From NCBI RefSeq assembly GCF_017303275.1, contig NZ_JAFKOJ010000004.1:310001-374000 (forward strand): a stretch of DNA of 64,000 nt, read 5' to 3'. Position 1 is the first letter of the stretch. Each line of letters begins with the position of its first letter. Source of the stretch: Bacillus sp. NTK034. GTDB taxonomy: Bacteria > Bacillota > Bacilli > Bacillales > Cytobacillaceae. Below the pieces are notes generated by a model. The model ran no database searches and was not told the origin of the DNA. It saw nothing but the letters and a program-made list of their open reading frames with translations. Shown here one piece after another: positions 9,604 to 18,812 of this stretch. The position numbers were made by a program, and so were the translations under genes.

Positions 9604-9951
9604 TTATTGCATCTGACCATTGCCATATGGCAATTGATTTGTATAGCCCTGAAATTGCTGATAAGATTGCTGAAGCTTCTGCTGGTCAGCCGCTTCAACT
9701 TTATACCAGCCTTTTTTGAACATTAGATTATAAAATTCTCTCTGCTGGTTTTGTGTTTCGTTAAAAGCCGCAAGAATATCCTGATACAGGCTCTGATGGC
9801 TTGCCTCATTTAGGGCAACAGAGTAGGCATCAGTCATATATTTTTCTGTAGATAAAATATCATTCGTAAAATCCCGTTCATTCATTTGCGGTGTTTTATT
9901 CACCTGTGTCTCAGGATTTTGAATCGTATTTGGATTCTGGTTCTGGTTCAT
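9604..9951 (-). CDS. yusN: CotF-family spore coat protein
   Basis: A 115-residue protein with an Asn/Gln-rich N-terminal tail, a ferritin-like helical core (NERDFTNDILSTEKYMTDAY) and a Gln/Tyr-rich end. This is the CotF-like coat family; the YusN assignment rests on its place beside yuzL and fadN. The ATG at 9951 has AGGAAGGAG eight bases upstream; a TTG two codons earlier is too close to that site. It lies 15 bases after the other small coat-like gene, so the two are probably co-transcribed. Confidence 0.75.
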   Translation of the reverse strand: MNQNQNPNTIQNPETQVNKTPQMNERDFTNDILSTEKYMTDAYSVALNEASHQSLYQDILAAFNETQNQQREFYNLMFKKGWYKVEAADQQKLQQSYQQFQGYTNQLPYGNGQMQ

Positions 9952-9966
9952 TTTCAAGGCTCCTTC

Positions 9967-10239
9967 CTATTGCATTCCCATAAAGCTTTGCTGATTTTGC
10001 TGGTTTAAATGAACAAGCAGCTGTTCGTAGTGTCGCTGATGCATTTGGCCGCATTGCTCGAAGTGTGTTTTTAGCTCCTGGTCCTGGCATTGCTGAGCGT
10101 AAAAATGCGCTTTTTTACAGGCGAGAAGGTTCCAGGAAAGCATATCTGTTAAGTAAAGGGCATCCTTAGTGGAAATAACAGCAGGAGGCTGCTGCATAAT
10201 GCCCTGCTGGTTCTGCATATTCATATTTGGCTGTTGCAT
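9967..10239 (-). CDS. Small CotF-like spore protein
   Basis: A 90-residue protein starting with a Met/Asn/Gln-rich tail, then a helical domain (STKDALYLTDMLSWNLLACK) with several His and Cys. It is like the short CotF-domain proteins found as partners of longer coat proteins in Bacillus. The ATG at 10239 has GGAGGGACAATTA before it; the longer open frame has no site. It probably forms an operon with the following CotF-family gene and is expressed in sporulation, by inference from family. Confidence 0.7.
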   Translation of the reverse strand: MQQPNMNMQNQQGIMQQPPAVISTKDALYLTDMLSWNLLACKKAHFYAQQCQDQELKTHFEQCGQMHQRHYEQLLVHLNQQNQQSFMGMQ

Positions 10240-10363
10240 TAATTGTCCCTCCAATTCTTTTAGCGCTATAATACACTGCATTTCTTTTCGAGGATATCTT
10301 TCCTCTTAAAAACGTTTACTATTCTGCAGGAAATGAATCACCTGTATACATAATGGAAACTAT

Positions 10364-10388
10364 AAAAGGCTGACGGCAGCCAGCCTTT
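10364..10388 (-). terminator. Terminator after yuzL-like gene
   Basis: AAAGGCTG and CAGCCTTT form an 8-bp stem just downstream of the yuzL-like stop on the minus strand. The following T run is short, so this is a moderate call. Confidence 0.5.
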
Positions 10389-10398
10389 AAACAGCAGG

Positions 10399-10530
10399 TT
10401 ATCGCTTATATTGATTATTTTGGCTATTCCTTTTTTTAGGCCCTTGCCTTTCAACGGTAGGACCCGCATCTCCCTGGACACTTGCAGCGCTGACACCTGC
10501 TTTAGAAGGATCTTTTTTCATTTTTCCCAT
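10399..10530 (-). CDS. yuzL: YuzL-like small protein
   Basis: A 43-residue basic protein beginning MGKMKKDPSKAGVSAASVQG and ending in a Lys/Arg/Asn/Gln-rich tail. The sequence and its place between yusN and fadN match YuzL of B. subtilis. The function is not known; size and composition resemble small acid-soluble or other spore-packed proteins, but no SASP signature is visible. GGAGGTG six bases before the ATG fixes the start at 10530; the longer open frame upstream is not supported. Confidence 0.75.
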   Translation of the reverse strand: MGKMKKDPSKAGVSAASVQGDAGPTVERQGPKKRNSQNNQYKR

Positions 10531-10671
10531 TTCTTTCACCTCCGTAACGAACAAAAAATGTTTCCCTTTTAGAGTGTCCAAAACACTTATTTACATTTCG
10601 CATAAAATATATAAATAACAGCTGAGGCGTTAAAAGAATTCAAAACATTTTTAAATTTCCACTTAAAATCA

Positions 10672-10700
10672 TTGCGTAAATTTTGCAAATATTTTATAGT
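10672..10700 (+). promoter_or_regulatory. Candidate sigma-A promoter of the fad operon
   Basis: TTGCGT and TATAGT separated by exactly 17 bases, about 95 bases before the fadN start. A FadR-type operator lies about 50 bases further downstream. Confidence 0.55.
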
Positions 10701-10753
10701 TATAACTAACAGAACTCATTCAGAAGAGAAGCATATTTTTTTTGAGATTAAAA

Positions 10754-10771
10754 TGAATGAGTATTCATTCA
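10754..10771. promoter_or_regulatory. FadR-type operator
   Basis: TGAATGAGTATTCATTCA is a perfect inverted repeat (TGAATGA, 4 bases, TCATTCA). It fits the published FadR (YsiA) site of Bacillus, TGAATGANTANTCATTCA, at every fixed position. FadR represses beta-oxidation genes and is released by long-chain acyl-CoA. The site lies 25 bases before the fadN start, where a bound repressor would block transcription. Confidence 0.88.
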
Positions 10772-10795
10772 AAAAAGTTAAAGGGGGAAATAAAG

Positions 10796-13180
10796 TTGAT
10801 CCAACAAATAAAGAAGGCGGCAGTTTTAGGCTCCGGAGTCATGGGTTCAGGAATTGCAGCCCATCTGGCCAATATCGGAATCCCGACATTATTACTGGAT
10901 ATCGCTCCTCGCGAACTAACGGATGCTGAAAAGGCAAAGGGGCTTACTCTTGAAGATAAAGCAGTCCGCAATCGAATCAGTGAAGGAAACCGCCAAAAAT
11001 TATTAAAGCAAAAACCGGCTCCATTAACTTCCAAAAAGAACATTGCGTTGATTGAGGCGGGAAACTTTGAAGATGACATGGAGCGTCTAAAGGATGTCGA
11101 TTGGATTATTGAAGTTGTTGTTGAGAATCTCGCCATAAAGAAGCAGGTTTTTGAAAAAGTGGACCAATTCCGCAAGCCTGGTAGCATCGTCAGCTCCAAT
11201 ACGTCTGGAATATCTGTAGAAGCAATGTCAGAAGGGCGCTCGGAAGATTTCCAAAAAAACTTTCTTGGAACACATTTCTTTAATCCTCCTCGCTACTTAA
11301 AGCTTCTTGAGGTCATCCCTACTAAAAAGACTTCTTCTGAAGTGCTGTCATTTATGAAGCAATTTGGAGAAGATGTACTGGGAAAAGGAGTAGTTGAAGC
11401 AAAAGATACACCAAACTTTATCGCCAATCGAATCGGAACTTATGGCCTGCTGGTTACAGTGCAGGAGATGCTAAAGGGCGGGTACAGTATCGGTGAAGTA
11501 GATTCCATAACCGGACCGCTGATTGGCCGGCCAAAAAGTGCTACATTCAGAACACTTGATGTTGTAGGGCTTGATACATTTATACACGTGGCAAACAATG
11601 TTTATGACCAGGTGGACGGGAAAGAAAAGGATGTATTTGAAGTTCCGGGCTTTATGAAAGTGATGCAGGAAAAAGGCTGGCTTGGAAGCAAGTCAGGGCA
11701 AGGATTTTTCTTGAAAAAGGGCAAAGAGATTCTTGAGCTGAATCCTGAATCTCTGGAATACGGTCCGCGCAAAAAGCTTAAGACAGCTTCCACGGAATTG
11801 AGCAAGCAGGAAAAAGGCACTTCTGGAAAATTGAAAGCACTTGTCTATTCAGATGACCGAGCAGGCCAATTATTGTGGAATATCCTGAGTCCGGCTCTTC
11901 TTTACTCGGCGCAATTACTCGGCGAAATAGCTGATGAAGTAACAGCAATAGACAAAGCGATGAAATGGGGCTTTGGCTGGGAAATGGGGCCATTTGAAAC
12001 CTGGGATGCCATTAGTGTAGGGAAATCTGTTCAGAAGATGGAAGATGCAGGTGAGGAAGTGCCGGCATGGGTAAAGGATATGCTGGAAAAAGGATTTGAT
12101 TCTTTCTATAAAGAAGAGGAAGGCAAGCAATATTTCTATCACAATGGCGAGTACAGATTGATTGTGGAAAACCCTAAAGCAATCAATTTGAAACAGTTAA
12201 AGAAGCAAAAAGGTGTAATTAAAAAGAATACCGGTGCAAGCATGATTGATGTAGGCGATGGTGTTGCACTGCTTGAATTCCATTCGCAAAGCAATGCCAT
12301 TGGACTGGATATTATCCAAATGATCAACTTTGCAGTGGATGAAGTGGAGAAGAACTACAAAGGGCTTGTTATCGGGAATCAGGGCAAAAATTTCTGTGTA
12401 GGCGCGAACCTCGGAATGATCCTCATGGAAGCGCAGGATGACAATATATATGAACTGGATATGGTAGTCCGCCAGTTCCAGAATGCCATGATGAAAATTA
12501 AGTACAGTGCGAAACCGGTTGTTGCGGCTCCATTTGGCATGACGCTTGGAGGCGGGGCTGAGGTTTGTCTGCCGGCAGCACATATTCAGGCATCAAGTGA
12601 AACATATATGGGACTTGTTGAAGTGGGGGTAGGCCTGATTCCGGGAGGCAGCGGTAATAAGGAGCTATACCTCAAACATCTTGAAAGTATGCCAAATGGT
12701 GTTGATTTTGACCTTCAAAAGGTTGCCAATAAAGTTTTTGAATCAATTGCAATGGCAAAGGTTTCTACATCAGGAGAAGAAGCAAGGGATAATAACTTCC
12801 TGAACCTTGCTGATGGAATCAGTGTGAATGGAGACCATCTTCTCTATGATGCAAAGCAGGCTGTACTGGCTCTTCATGACAAAGGCTATAAGCCTCCAGT
12901 CCGCAAAAAAGTGCCGGTTGTCGGAGAAACAGGATATGCAACACTTCTGCTTGGAGCTCAGGCAATGCTTTATTCCGGCTATATTTCAGAGCACGATCTT
13001 AAAATCGCTAAAAAGCTGGCTTATGTAATTGCAGGCGGAAAAGTCCCATATGGAACAGAAGTAGATGAGCAATATCTGCTTGATCTGGAGCGGGAAGCAT
13101 TCCTTAGTCTTGTGGCTGAACCGAAATCTCAGCAGCGTATGCAGCACATGCTTTTAAAAGGAAAGCCATTGCGCAACTAA
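10796..13180 (+). CDS. fadN: 3-hydroxyacyl-CoA dehydrogenase / enoyl-CoA hydratase FadN
   Basis: A 794-residue fusion. The N-terminal Rossmann domain (AVLGSGVMGSGIAAHLANIG, about residues 8-27) binds NAD and, with the helical domain, oxidises 3-hydroxyacyl-CoA. The C-terminal crotonase domain (GNQGKNFCVGANLGM, then GMTLGGGAEVCL) hydrates enoyl-CoA. It is the counterpart of B. subtilis FadN (YusL). The start is TTG at 10796 with AAAGGGGG eight bases upstream; the upstream in-frame ATG lies inside the FadR operator and has no site. It is first in the fadN-fadA-fadE operon. Confidence 0.95.
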   Translation: MIQQIKKAAVLGSGVMGSGIAAHLANIGIPTLLLDIAPRELTDAEKAKGLTLEDKAVRNRISEGNRQKLLKQKPAPLTSKKNIALIEAGNFEDDMERLKDVDWIIEVVVENLAIKKQVFEKVDQFRKPGSIVSSNTSGISVEAMSEGRSEDFQKNFLGTHFFNPPRYLKLLEVIPTKKTSSEVLSFMKQFGEDVLGKGVVEAKDTPNFIANRIGTYGLLVTVQEMLKGGYSIGEVDSITGPLIGRPKSATFRTLDVVGLDTFIHVANNVYDQVDGKEKDVFEVPGFMKVMQEKGWLGSKSGQGFFLKKGKEILELNPESLEYGPRKKLKTASTELSKQEKGTSGKLKALVYSDDRAGQLLWNILSPALLYSAQLLGEIADEVTAIDKAMKWGFGWEMGPFETWDAISVGKSVQKMEDAGEEVPAWVKDMLEKGFDSFYKEEEGKQYFYHNGEYRLIVENPKAINLKQLKKQKGVIKKNTGASMIDVGDGVALLEFHSQSNAIGLDIIQMINFAVDEVEKNYKGLVIGNQGKNFCVGANLGMILMEAQDDNIYELDMVVRQFQNAMMKIKYSAKPVVAAPFGMTLGGGAEVCLPAAHIQASSETYMGLVEVGVGLIPGGSGNKELYLKHLESMPNGVDFDLQKVANKVFESIAMAKVSTSGEEARDNNFLNLADGISVNGDHLLYDAKQAVLALHDKGYKPPVRKKVPVVGETGYATLLLGAQAMLYSGYISEHDLKIAKKLAYVIAGGKVPYGTEVDEQYLLDLEREAFLSLVAEPKSQQRMQHMLLKGKPLRN

Positions 13181-13219
13181 ATGATAGATTAGGACATTAA
13201 GAGAAAGAGAGGGAACATA

Positions 13220-14395
13220 ATGAGAGAAGCGGTAATAGTTGCAGGTGCCAGGACACCGGTCGGAAAAGCCAAAAAAGGTACGCTTGCAAACGTCAGGCCG
13301 GATGACTTAGGTGCACTTGCAGTAAAGGAAACCCTTAAGCGCGCAGGAAATTATGAAGGAAATATCGATGATCTAATTATCGGCTGTTCAATGCCTGAAG
13401 CAGAACAGGGTCTGAACATGGCAAGGAATATCGGAGCTCTTGCCGGACTTTCACATGAAGTGCCGGGGATAACAATCAATCGCTATTGTTCTTCAGGCCT
13501 GCAGGCAATTGCCTATGCAGCTGAAAAAATCATGATTGGCCATGCAGATACAATCATTGCGGGCGGAGCGGAATCTATGAGCCTTGTGCCAATGATGGGG
13601 CATGTAGTCCGCCCGAATGCCAAACTGGCCGAAACAGCTCCCCAATACTATATGGGTATGGGACATACAGCTGAAGAAGTTGCAAAGAAGTATGGCATTA
13701 CACGAGAAGACCAGGATGCATTTGCGGTCAGAAGTCATCAGAGGGCTGCGCAGGCAATCCGGGAAGGCAAATTTGAAGATGAAATTGTGCCAGTAGACGT
13801 AACGCTTAGATCCATTGGAAAAGACAATAAGCTTACAGAAAAAACAATCCAGTTCAGCCAGGATGAAGGCGTCCGTGCGGATTCTACAGTTGAAACACTC
13901 GGAAAATTGCGTCCGGCATTCTCGGTAACCGGCAGTGTCACAGCTGGAAATTCCTCGCAGACAAGCGATGGAGCTGCAGCTGTGATGGTAATGGACCGGG
14001 AAAAGGCGGAGTCTTCTGGGCTGAAGCCAATGGCTAAATTCAGAAGCTTTGCAGTAGGCGGTGTTCCTCCTGAAATCATGGGTGTCGGTCCAGTTGTGGC
14101 CATTCCTAAAGCGTTAAAGCTTGCAGGGCTGGAGCTTTCCGATATCGGTTTGTTTGAATTGAATGAAGCTTTTGCATCCCAATCCATTCAAATTATCCGT
14201 GAGCTGGGCTTAGATGAAGAGAAAGTAAATGTTAATGGAGGGGCGATTGCACTTGGACACCCGCTGGGCTGCTCCGGTGCCAAGCTCACTCTATCTCTAA
14301 TCCATGAAATGAAGCGCCGCAATCAGCAATTCGGGGTTGTAACAATGTGCATTGGAGGCGGAATGGGCGCCGCTGGAGTATTTGAGCTTTTATAA
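13220..14395 (+). CDS. fadA: Acetyl-CoA acyltransferase (3-ketoacyl-CoA thiolase) FadA
   Basis: A 391-residue thiolase of normal length. It has the acyl-accepting Cys in [11 protein letters not shown] (about residue 92), the [16 protein letters not shown] motif with the catalytic His, and the C-terminal Cys in CIGGGMGAA. It cleaves 3-ketoacyl-CoA to acetyl-CoA and a shortened acyl-CoA in the last step of beta-oxidation. AGAGAGGGAACATA precedes the ATG. It lies 39 bases after fadN in the same operon. Confidence 0.95.
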   Translation: MREAVIVAGARTPVGKAKKGTLANVRPDDLGALAVKETLKRAGNYEGNIDDLIIGCSMPEAEQGLNMARNIGALAGLSHEVPGITINRYCSSGLQAIAYAAEKIMIGHADTIIAGGAESMSLVPMMGHVVRPNAKLAETAPQYYMGMGHTAEEVAKKYGITREDQDAFAVRSHQRAAQAIREGKFEDEIVPVDVTLRSIGKDNKLTEKTIQFSQDEGVRADSTVETLGKLRPAFSVTGSVTAGNSSQTSDGAAAVMVMDREKAESSGLKPMAKFRSFAVGGVPPEIMGVGPVVAIPKALKLAGLELSDIGLFELNEAFASQSIQIIRELGLDEEKVNVNGGAIALGHPLGCSGAKLTLSLIHEMKRRNQQFGVVTMCIGGGMGAAGVFELL

Positions 14396-14463
14396 TATGA
14401 ACCAATAATCCGGAGGGGAAGCCAGCAGCTTTTTCCCGCAAAATAGAATGGAGGAAATAGATA

Positions 14464-16248
14464 ATGTCAAACCAAACTGAAAATCTTATTAAAGGCGGAA
14501 GCTTTTTAATCGAAGATGTTTCCTATGACCGGGTTTTTACGCCTGAGGACTATACAGATGAGCAGATTATGATTGCTAAGACAACTGAAGATTATGTTGT
14601 AAATGAAGTTGTCCCGCAAATTGAGCATCTTGAAAACCACGAATTTGACCGGTCGGTAAAGTTATTGAAGCAAGCTGGAGACCTTGGACTATTAGGCGCA
14701 GATGTTCCTGAGGAATACGGCGGACTTGCTTTAGATAAAGTAAGCTCTGCACTTATTGCCGAGAAAATGGCGCGTGCAGGCGGCTTTTCCATATCGCATG
14801 GTGCACATGTTGGAATCGGCTCCCTTCCGATTGTTCTTTTCGGAAATGAAGAGCAAAAACAAAAATACCTTCCTGCACTGGCTACTGGTGAAAAGCTTGC
14901 TGCTTATGCATTGACGGAGCCAAGCTCAGGTTCTGATGCTCTTGGAGCAAAAACGAATGCCAAGCTGAATGCTGAGGGTACTCACTATGTATTAAACGGA
15001 GAAAAGCAATGGATAACGAATGCAGGCTTCGCAGATGTATTCGTAGTATACGCAAAAATTGACGGCGAACACTTCTCTGCATTCATCGTTGAAAGAGAGT
15101 TCCCAGGTGTATCTGTAGGGGCAGAAGAAAAGAAAATGGGAATTAAGAGCTCTTCTACCCGTACGTTAATTCTTGAAGATGCCCAGGTGCCAAGAGAAAA
15201 TCTTCTTGGTGAATTTGGCAAGGGGCATGTGATTGCTTTTAATATCTTAAATATTGGCCGCTATAAGTTAGGTGTAGGAGCAGTTGGCGGTGCGAAGCGC
15301 GCATTCGAACTTGCCGTTCAATATGCCAATCAGCGCCAGCAGTTTAAGACACCAATCGCGCAGTTTAATTTGACAAAAGAAAAGCTGGGAACGATGGCTT
15401 CTAAGATTTATGCCGCTGAAAGTGCAGTATATCGGACTGTAGGCTTATTTGAGGACCGTATGAGCAAGCTTTCGGACGAAGAAGTGAAAGATGGAAAAGA
15501 AGTGGCGAAGTCAATCGCTGAATATGCTATTGAGTGCTCTATGAATAAATTCTTTAATACGGAAGTCCTCGACTACGTAGTGGATGAAGGTGTTCAGATC
15601 CATGGAGGCTATGGATTCATGGCTGAATATGAGATTGAAAGAGCTTACCGTGATTCACGCATTAACCGTATTTTCGAAGGAACAAACGAAATCAATCGTC
15701 TGCTGGTGCCTGGCACGTACCTCCGCAAAGCACTAAAAGGAGAGCTTCCATTATTTCAGAAAGCCCAGGCGCTGCAGGAAGAGCTCATGATGATGATGCC
15801 TGAAGAGCCAGGTGACGAGCCGCTTGCACAGGAAAAATATCTGGTGAAAAACGCGAAGAAAATCGGCTTGCTTGCAGCTGGTTTAGCAGCACAGAAGTAC
15901 GGAAAAGCTCTTGAAAAAGAACAGGAAGTACTTGTAAACATTGCGGATATTATTTCAAATGCTTATGCAATGGAGTCTGTAGTACTCCGCACTGAAAAGG
16001 CTATTGAAAAGGCAGGACTTGAAAAGAGCAAGCAAAAACTTCTGTATACCCAAATCTTCTGCCAGGAAGCATTTAACAAAATCGAGCAGGATGCAAAAGA
16101 AACACTTGTAGCAGTAGAAAATGGCGATGCCCTGCGCATGATGATGTCTGCACTTCGCAAATTCACCCGCCACACCCCAATCAACGTCATTGCAAAGAAG
16201 CGTGAAGCATCAGAAAAACTGATCGACGCGGAACGTTTCACAGTTTAA
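14464..16248 (+). CDS. fadE: Acyl-CoA dehydrogenase FadE
   Basis: A 594-residue acyl-CoA dehydrogenase, longer than the usual 380 because of a C-terminal helical extension of about 190 residues, as in B. subtilis FadE (YusJ). Visible are the FAD-site segment YALTEPSSGSDA, the W-I-T-N motif after it, and IHGGYGFMAEYEIERAYRD followed by IFEGTNEI. It makes the first double bond in acyl-CoA and passes electrons to an electron-transfer flavoprotein. GGAGGAAATAGATA precedes the ATG. It is the last gene of the fad operon. Confidence 0.95.
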   Translation: MSNQTENLIKGGSFLIEDVSYDRVFTPEDYTDEQIMIAKTTEDYVVNEVVPQIEHLENHEFDRSVKLLKQAGDLGLLGADVPEEYGGLALDKVSSALIAEKMARAGGFSISHGAHVGIGSLPIVLFGNEEQKQKYLPALATGEKLAAYALTEPSSGSDALGAKTNAKLNAEGTHYVLNGEKQWITNAGFADVFVVYAKIDGEHFSAFIVEREFPGVSVGAEEKKMGIKSSSTRTLILEDAQVPRENLLGEFGKGHVIAFNILNIGRYKLGVGAVGGAKRAFELAVQYANQRQQFKTPIAQFNLTKEKLGTMASKIYAAESAVYRTVGLFEDRMSKLSDEEVKDGKEVAKSIAEYAIECSMNKFFNTEVLDYVVDEGVQIHGGYGFMAEYEIERAYRDSRINRIFEGTNEINRLLVPGTYLRKALKGELPLFQKAQALQEELMMMMPEEPGDEPLAQEKYLVKNAKKIGLLAAGLAAQKYGKALEKEQEVLVNIADIISNAYAMESVVLRTEKAIEKAGLEKSKQKLLYTQIFCQEAFNKIEQDAKETLVAVENGDALRMMMSALRKFTRHTPINVIAKKREASEKLIDAERFTV

Positions 16249-16257
16249 TCGATTTTA

Positions 16258-16290
16258 GGCTCCCTTTATCAAGAAGGGAGCTTTACTTTT
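16258..16290 (+). terminator. Terminator of the fad operon
   Basis: GCTCCCTT and AAGGGAGC form an 8-bp stem with a 7-base loop, then a T-rich tract, 11 bases after the fadE stop. Confidence 0.8.
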
Positions 16291-16295
16291 TTCAA

Positions 16296-16566
16296 AGCTG
16301 TTTTCGTATATTCTTTTGCTACAAACTAAGTTTAAAATATCTGAGTTGATTGGAGCGGAGGGCGCTTGATCCTCGAAAATGCTGCCGCATTTCCTTCGTG
16401 CGGTGTAAGTTCGAGGAGGCTTATTCAATGTCCTGCGGGAAGTGAGGGAAGTGAGAGACCCCGCAGGCGAAGCCGAGGAGGCTCTCATCTCTCCCCGCGG
16501 AAAGCAAGTGCCTGGAGCGGAAATCAACGGGCAACATTAGCGAACAACAATTATTATTAAAACAGT
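16296..16566. repeat. Interspersed repeat family A, copy 1
   Basis: About 270 bases, closely matching the segment at 18491-18764 over most of its length. The ends are imperfect inverted repeats (AGCTGTTTT and AAAACAG). Inside, GTTGATT and AATCAAC form a second inverted pair, and GCCGCA/TGCGGT and CCTGCGGG/CCCGCAGG can form further stems. The GAGACCCCGCAGGCGAAGCC core is identical in both copies. It reads as a non-coding, foldable mobile or RNA-like element of Bacillaceae. No transposase and no clear target duplication are visible. Confidence 0.75.
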
Positions 16567-16741
16567 TTTTGGAAAAATAGCCCTTAAAAGATTTTTTTTT
16601 TTGCCAGAAGGATTATATAGAAATTTGTCGAATATTAAATTGGTGATCAATGTTATGCTTTGTCATCCATTTATGTTACTATTCAATTAAAAGGCAGCAA
16701 TTTTGGATAAGCCTGAATTTGCTAAAATGGGTGGTGAAAAA

Positions 16742-17101
16742 ATGGCGTTGACTTTTTATTGGTATCCTAAGTGCGGGACATGCCGAAAGGCCAAGAAATG
16801 GCTTGATGAACATAATCTTTCCTATGAAGAAATACATATTACAAACAATCCGCCTTCTCGAAGTGAACTTGAAACGCTTTATAAAAAGAGCGGATTAGAA
16901 CTAAAAAAGTTCTTTAATACGAGTGGCCAAAAATACAGGGAACTCGGCATGAAGGACAAGATGAAGACCTCTTCGGAAGAAGAACTGCTCGATATTCTGG
17001 CAACAGACGGCATGCTGATCAAGCGTCCGCTGCTGACAGATGGAGAGAAAGTAACAGTGGGCTTCAAAGAAGAGGAATATGAAAAGAAATGGCTTTCCTA
17101 A
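16742..17101 (+). CDS. yusI: Spx/ArsC family protein YusI
   Basis: A 119-residue member of the ArsC/Spx/MgsR thioredoxin-fold family with the N-terminal redox pair CGTC in YPKCGTCRKAKKWL (Cys10 and Cys13). Spx itself is a transcription regulator that contacts RNA polymerase; ArsC reduces arsenate. This member matches YusI by its place between fadE and gcvH, and its job is unknown. The ATG at 16742 follows GGTGGTGAAAAA; an upstream in-frame TTG has no site. It has its own transcription unit, behind repeat A. Confidence 0.85.
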   Translation: MALTFYWYPKCGTCRKAKKWLDEHNLSYEEIHITNNPPSRSELETLYKKSGLELKKFFNTSGQKYRELGMKDKMKTSSEEELLDILATDGMLIKRPLLTDGEKVTVGFKEEEYEKKWLS

Positions 17102-17176
17102 TAGCTGGAAGCCATCATTAACCATGAGATCGATTTACTGATCATAAATTGAACTATTAATATGGAGGGATACATA

Positions 17177-17560
17177 ATGAGCACACCAAAAGAATTACGT
17201 TATTCAGAAGAGCATGAGTGGGTAAAAACAGAAGACGGGAAAGTACGCATTGGGATTACGCATTTCGCGCAATCGGAACTTGGTGACATCGTATTCGTTG
17301 AGCTTCCTGAAGTTGGCGATGAACTAAGTGCAAACGAGCCATTCGGAAGCGTAGAATCTGTAAAAACAGTTTCTGAACTTTATGCGCCTTTAAGCGGTAA
17401 AGTGGTTGAAGTAAATGAAGACCTTAACGACAACCCTGAATTCGTGAACGAATCCCCATATGAAAAAGCATGGATGGTTGTGGTGGAGCCTTCAGATTTA
17501 AGCGAAGTAGAAAGCTTGATGACTGCTGAGCAATATGAAGAAATGACAAACGAAGACTAA
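17177..17560 (+). CDS. gcvH: Glycine cleavage system H protein / lipoyl carrier
   Basis: A 127-residue GcvH of normal length. The lipoylated Lys lies in [18 protein letters not shown]. It carries the aminomethyl group between the P and T proteins of glycine cleavage, and in B. subtilis it also passes lipoyl groups to 2-oxoacid dehydrogenases. The lipoate synthase gene lipA lies about 31 kb further on. The ATG at 17177 follows GGAGGGATACATA. Other gcv genes are not in the window. Confidence 0.96.
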   Translation: MSTPKELRYSEEHEWVKTEDGKVRIGITHFAQSELGDIVFVELPEVGDELSANEPFGSVESVKTVSELYAPLSGKVVEVNEDLNDNPEFVNESPYEKAWMVVVEPSDLSEVESLMTAEQYEEMTNED

Positions 17561-17566
17561 TGAGTG

Positions 17567-17594
17567 AAAGCCGGTTCTTTAAGAACCGGCTTTT
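17567..17594 (+). terminator. gcvH terminator
   Basis: AAAGCCGGTTCTT pairs with AAGAACCGGCTTTT around almost no loop, directly after gcvH. Confidence 0.85.
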
Positions 17595-17666
17595 ATACTG
17601 TTTATGTAACTGAGGGGCTGATCAAGGGTTCTCCTATTAGAATTTGTATCTATGTACTTGGAGACA

Positions 17667-17914
17667 TGTCTAGCTCCAGCGCCTACCCCCTCGAGGTCAC
17701 AAGCTTGTCTAGTTGCGGCTCCTAGGGACTCGGGATCATAAGCCGTTTTCTTTCAGAAGGAAAAACGCCTTCTTACAGGAACCGTCTTATGCCTGTCGTC
17801 CCTGGGCAGTCGCCTCCACATTTCTGGCAATCCTCCCAAAAAGGCAAAGGACGCCTTTCCGTGAGGATCGTCTTGTGCTTGTCGGGGGTGGACAAGGCGC
17901 TTGCGCTTTTCTTA
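17667..17914. repeat. Interspersed repeat family B, copy 1 (full length)
   Basis: About 248 bases nearly identical to 48281-48526. It starts TGTCTAGCTCCAGCGCCT and ends AAGGCGCTTGCGCTTTTCTTA, so AGCGCCT and AGGCGCT pair at the ends. AGGGAC/GTCCCT and CATAAG/CTTATG form a long inner stem, and further hairpins follow. Short derivatives holding only the two ends occur at 21013, 21708, 42321 (reversed) and 50794. It is non-coding; long open frames crossing it are accidental. It fills the gap between gcvH and yusG. Confidence 0.8.
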
Positions 17915-17993
17915 CTGGCTTTAATTGCTATTTTTCTTTTACAGAGAAAGGGCAAACTATAGATACCTAAATGCATGAAAGGATTGGTTACCC

Positions 17994-18233
17994 ATGACAT
18001 TGAATCAGCAGAAAATCGATATTACAGACCGGGTTGTCGGCAAGCTTCAAAATAATGGGATAGATCTTTATCTTGAAAACGAAAAAATTGGCCAAATCAG
18101 CCTTCCTGAAGGATCTTCCTTTAACTTGTCCCATCATTATGAAACCGACCACCAAAAAATATATCAGAATGTCTCCGTTCCAGATAAAGCGCAAGAGCGC
18201 TACACAGACTGTGACGAAGGCGGCTGGTGCTGA
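17994..18233 (+). CDS. yusG: DUF2553 family protein YusG
   Basis: A 79-residue protein starting MTLNQQKIDITDRVVGKLQN and ending with two Cys and a Trp (TDCDEGGWC). Sequence and place beside gcvH and yusF suggest B. subtilis YusG (DUF2553). No function is known. GAAAGGA precedes the ATG by about ten bases. A terminator hairpin follows, so it is probably a single-gene unit. Confidence 0.75.
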   Translation: MTLNQQKIDITDRVVGKLQNNGIDLYLENEKIGQISLPEGSSFNLSHHYETDHQKIYQNVSVPDKAQERYTDCDEGGWC

Positions 18234-18240
18234 CTATTGT

Positions 18241-18270
18241 AAACAGCGGAATGGATTCCGCTGTTTATTT
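18241..18270 (+). terminator. yusG terminator
   Basis: AAACAGCGGAAT and ATTCCGCTGTTTATTT form a stem around a 2-4 base loop seven bases after the yusG stop. Confidence 0.8.
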
Positions 18271-18490
18271 AATAGGCTAAAGCAATATTACCGGGCATAC
18301 AATGAAATAGGCCTTTTAAGATTACTGCAATGATTATTTTTCTTCAAAAACATTTCCTTTGCTAAACTGTAGAATTAATATATAAAATCAGTGCAGTGCT
18401 ACCTCCAATATGGGCAGGAGATTCACACCATTACCGAGAATAATGAATATATTGAGATAAAAACCAATGCATGACTGGTTTTTGAATTTT

Positions 18491-18764
18491 GGCTGTTTTT
18501 GTAAACTTTGCTTACGACAACTAAGTTTGACAACTGAGTTGATTGGAGCGGAGGGCACTTGATCCTCGAAAATGCTTCCGCATTTTCTTGGTGCGGTGCT
18601 GATTCAAGGAAGCTATTTTTCAATGTCCTGCTGGAGGAGAGGGAAGTGAGAGACCCCGCAGGCGAAGCCGAGGAGGCTCTCATTCCTCCCCGCGGAAAGC
18701 AAGTGCTCGCAGCGGAAATCAACGGCTTCATTTATAATCTAACATCAATCTATGGAAAACAGCC
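18491..18764. repeat. Interspersed repeat family A, copy 2
   Basis: The second copy of the element at 16296-16566. Here the terminal inverted repeat is perfect over nine bases (GGCTGTTTT and AAAACAGCC), which marks the ends better than copy 1. The central part including GAGACCCCGCAGGCGAAGCC is identical; the left arm hairpin differs by several base changes. It lies between yusG and yusF and ends about 50 bases before the yusF start. Confidence 0.75.
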
Positions 18765-18812
18765 GTACCTTTAACGCAACAGTTTCAAAATAACTCCTTT
18801 CAGGTGATGACG

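Noticed and set aside
16255..18731. Minus-strand frames of about 90-100 codons at 16255-16527 and 18423-18731 that encode similar proteins (both with a CFPRG start and SPAGSLTSL segment).
   Set aside because: Their likeness comes from the family A repeat in both places. They lack ribosome sites, run through hairpin arms, and the remaining parts do not align; this is a known kind of false ORF in Bacillus genomes.
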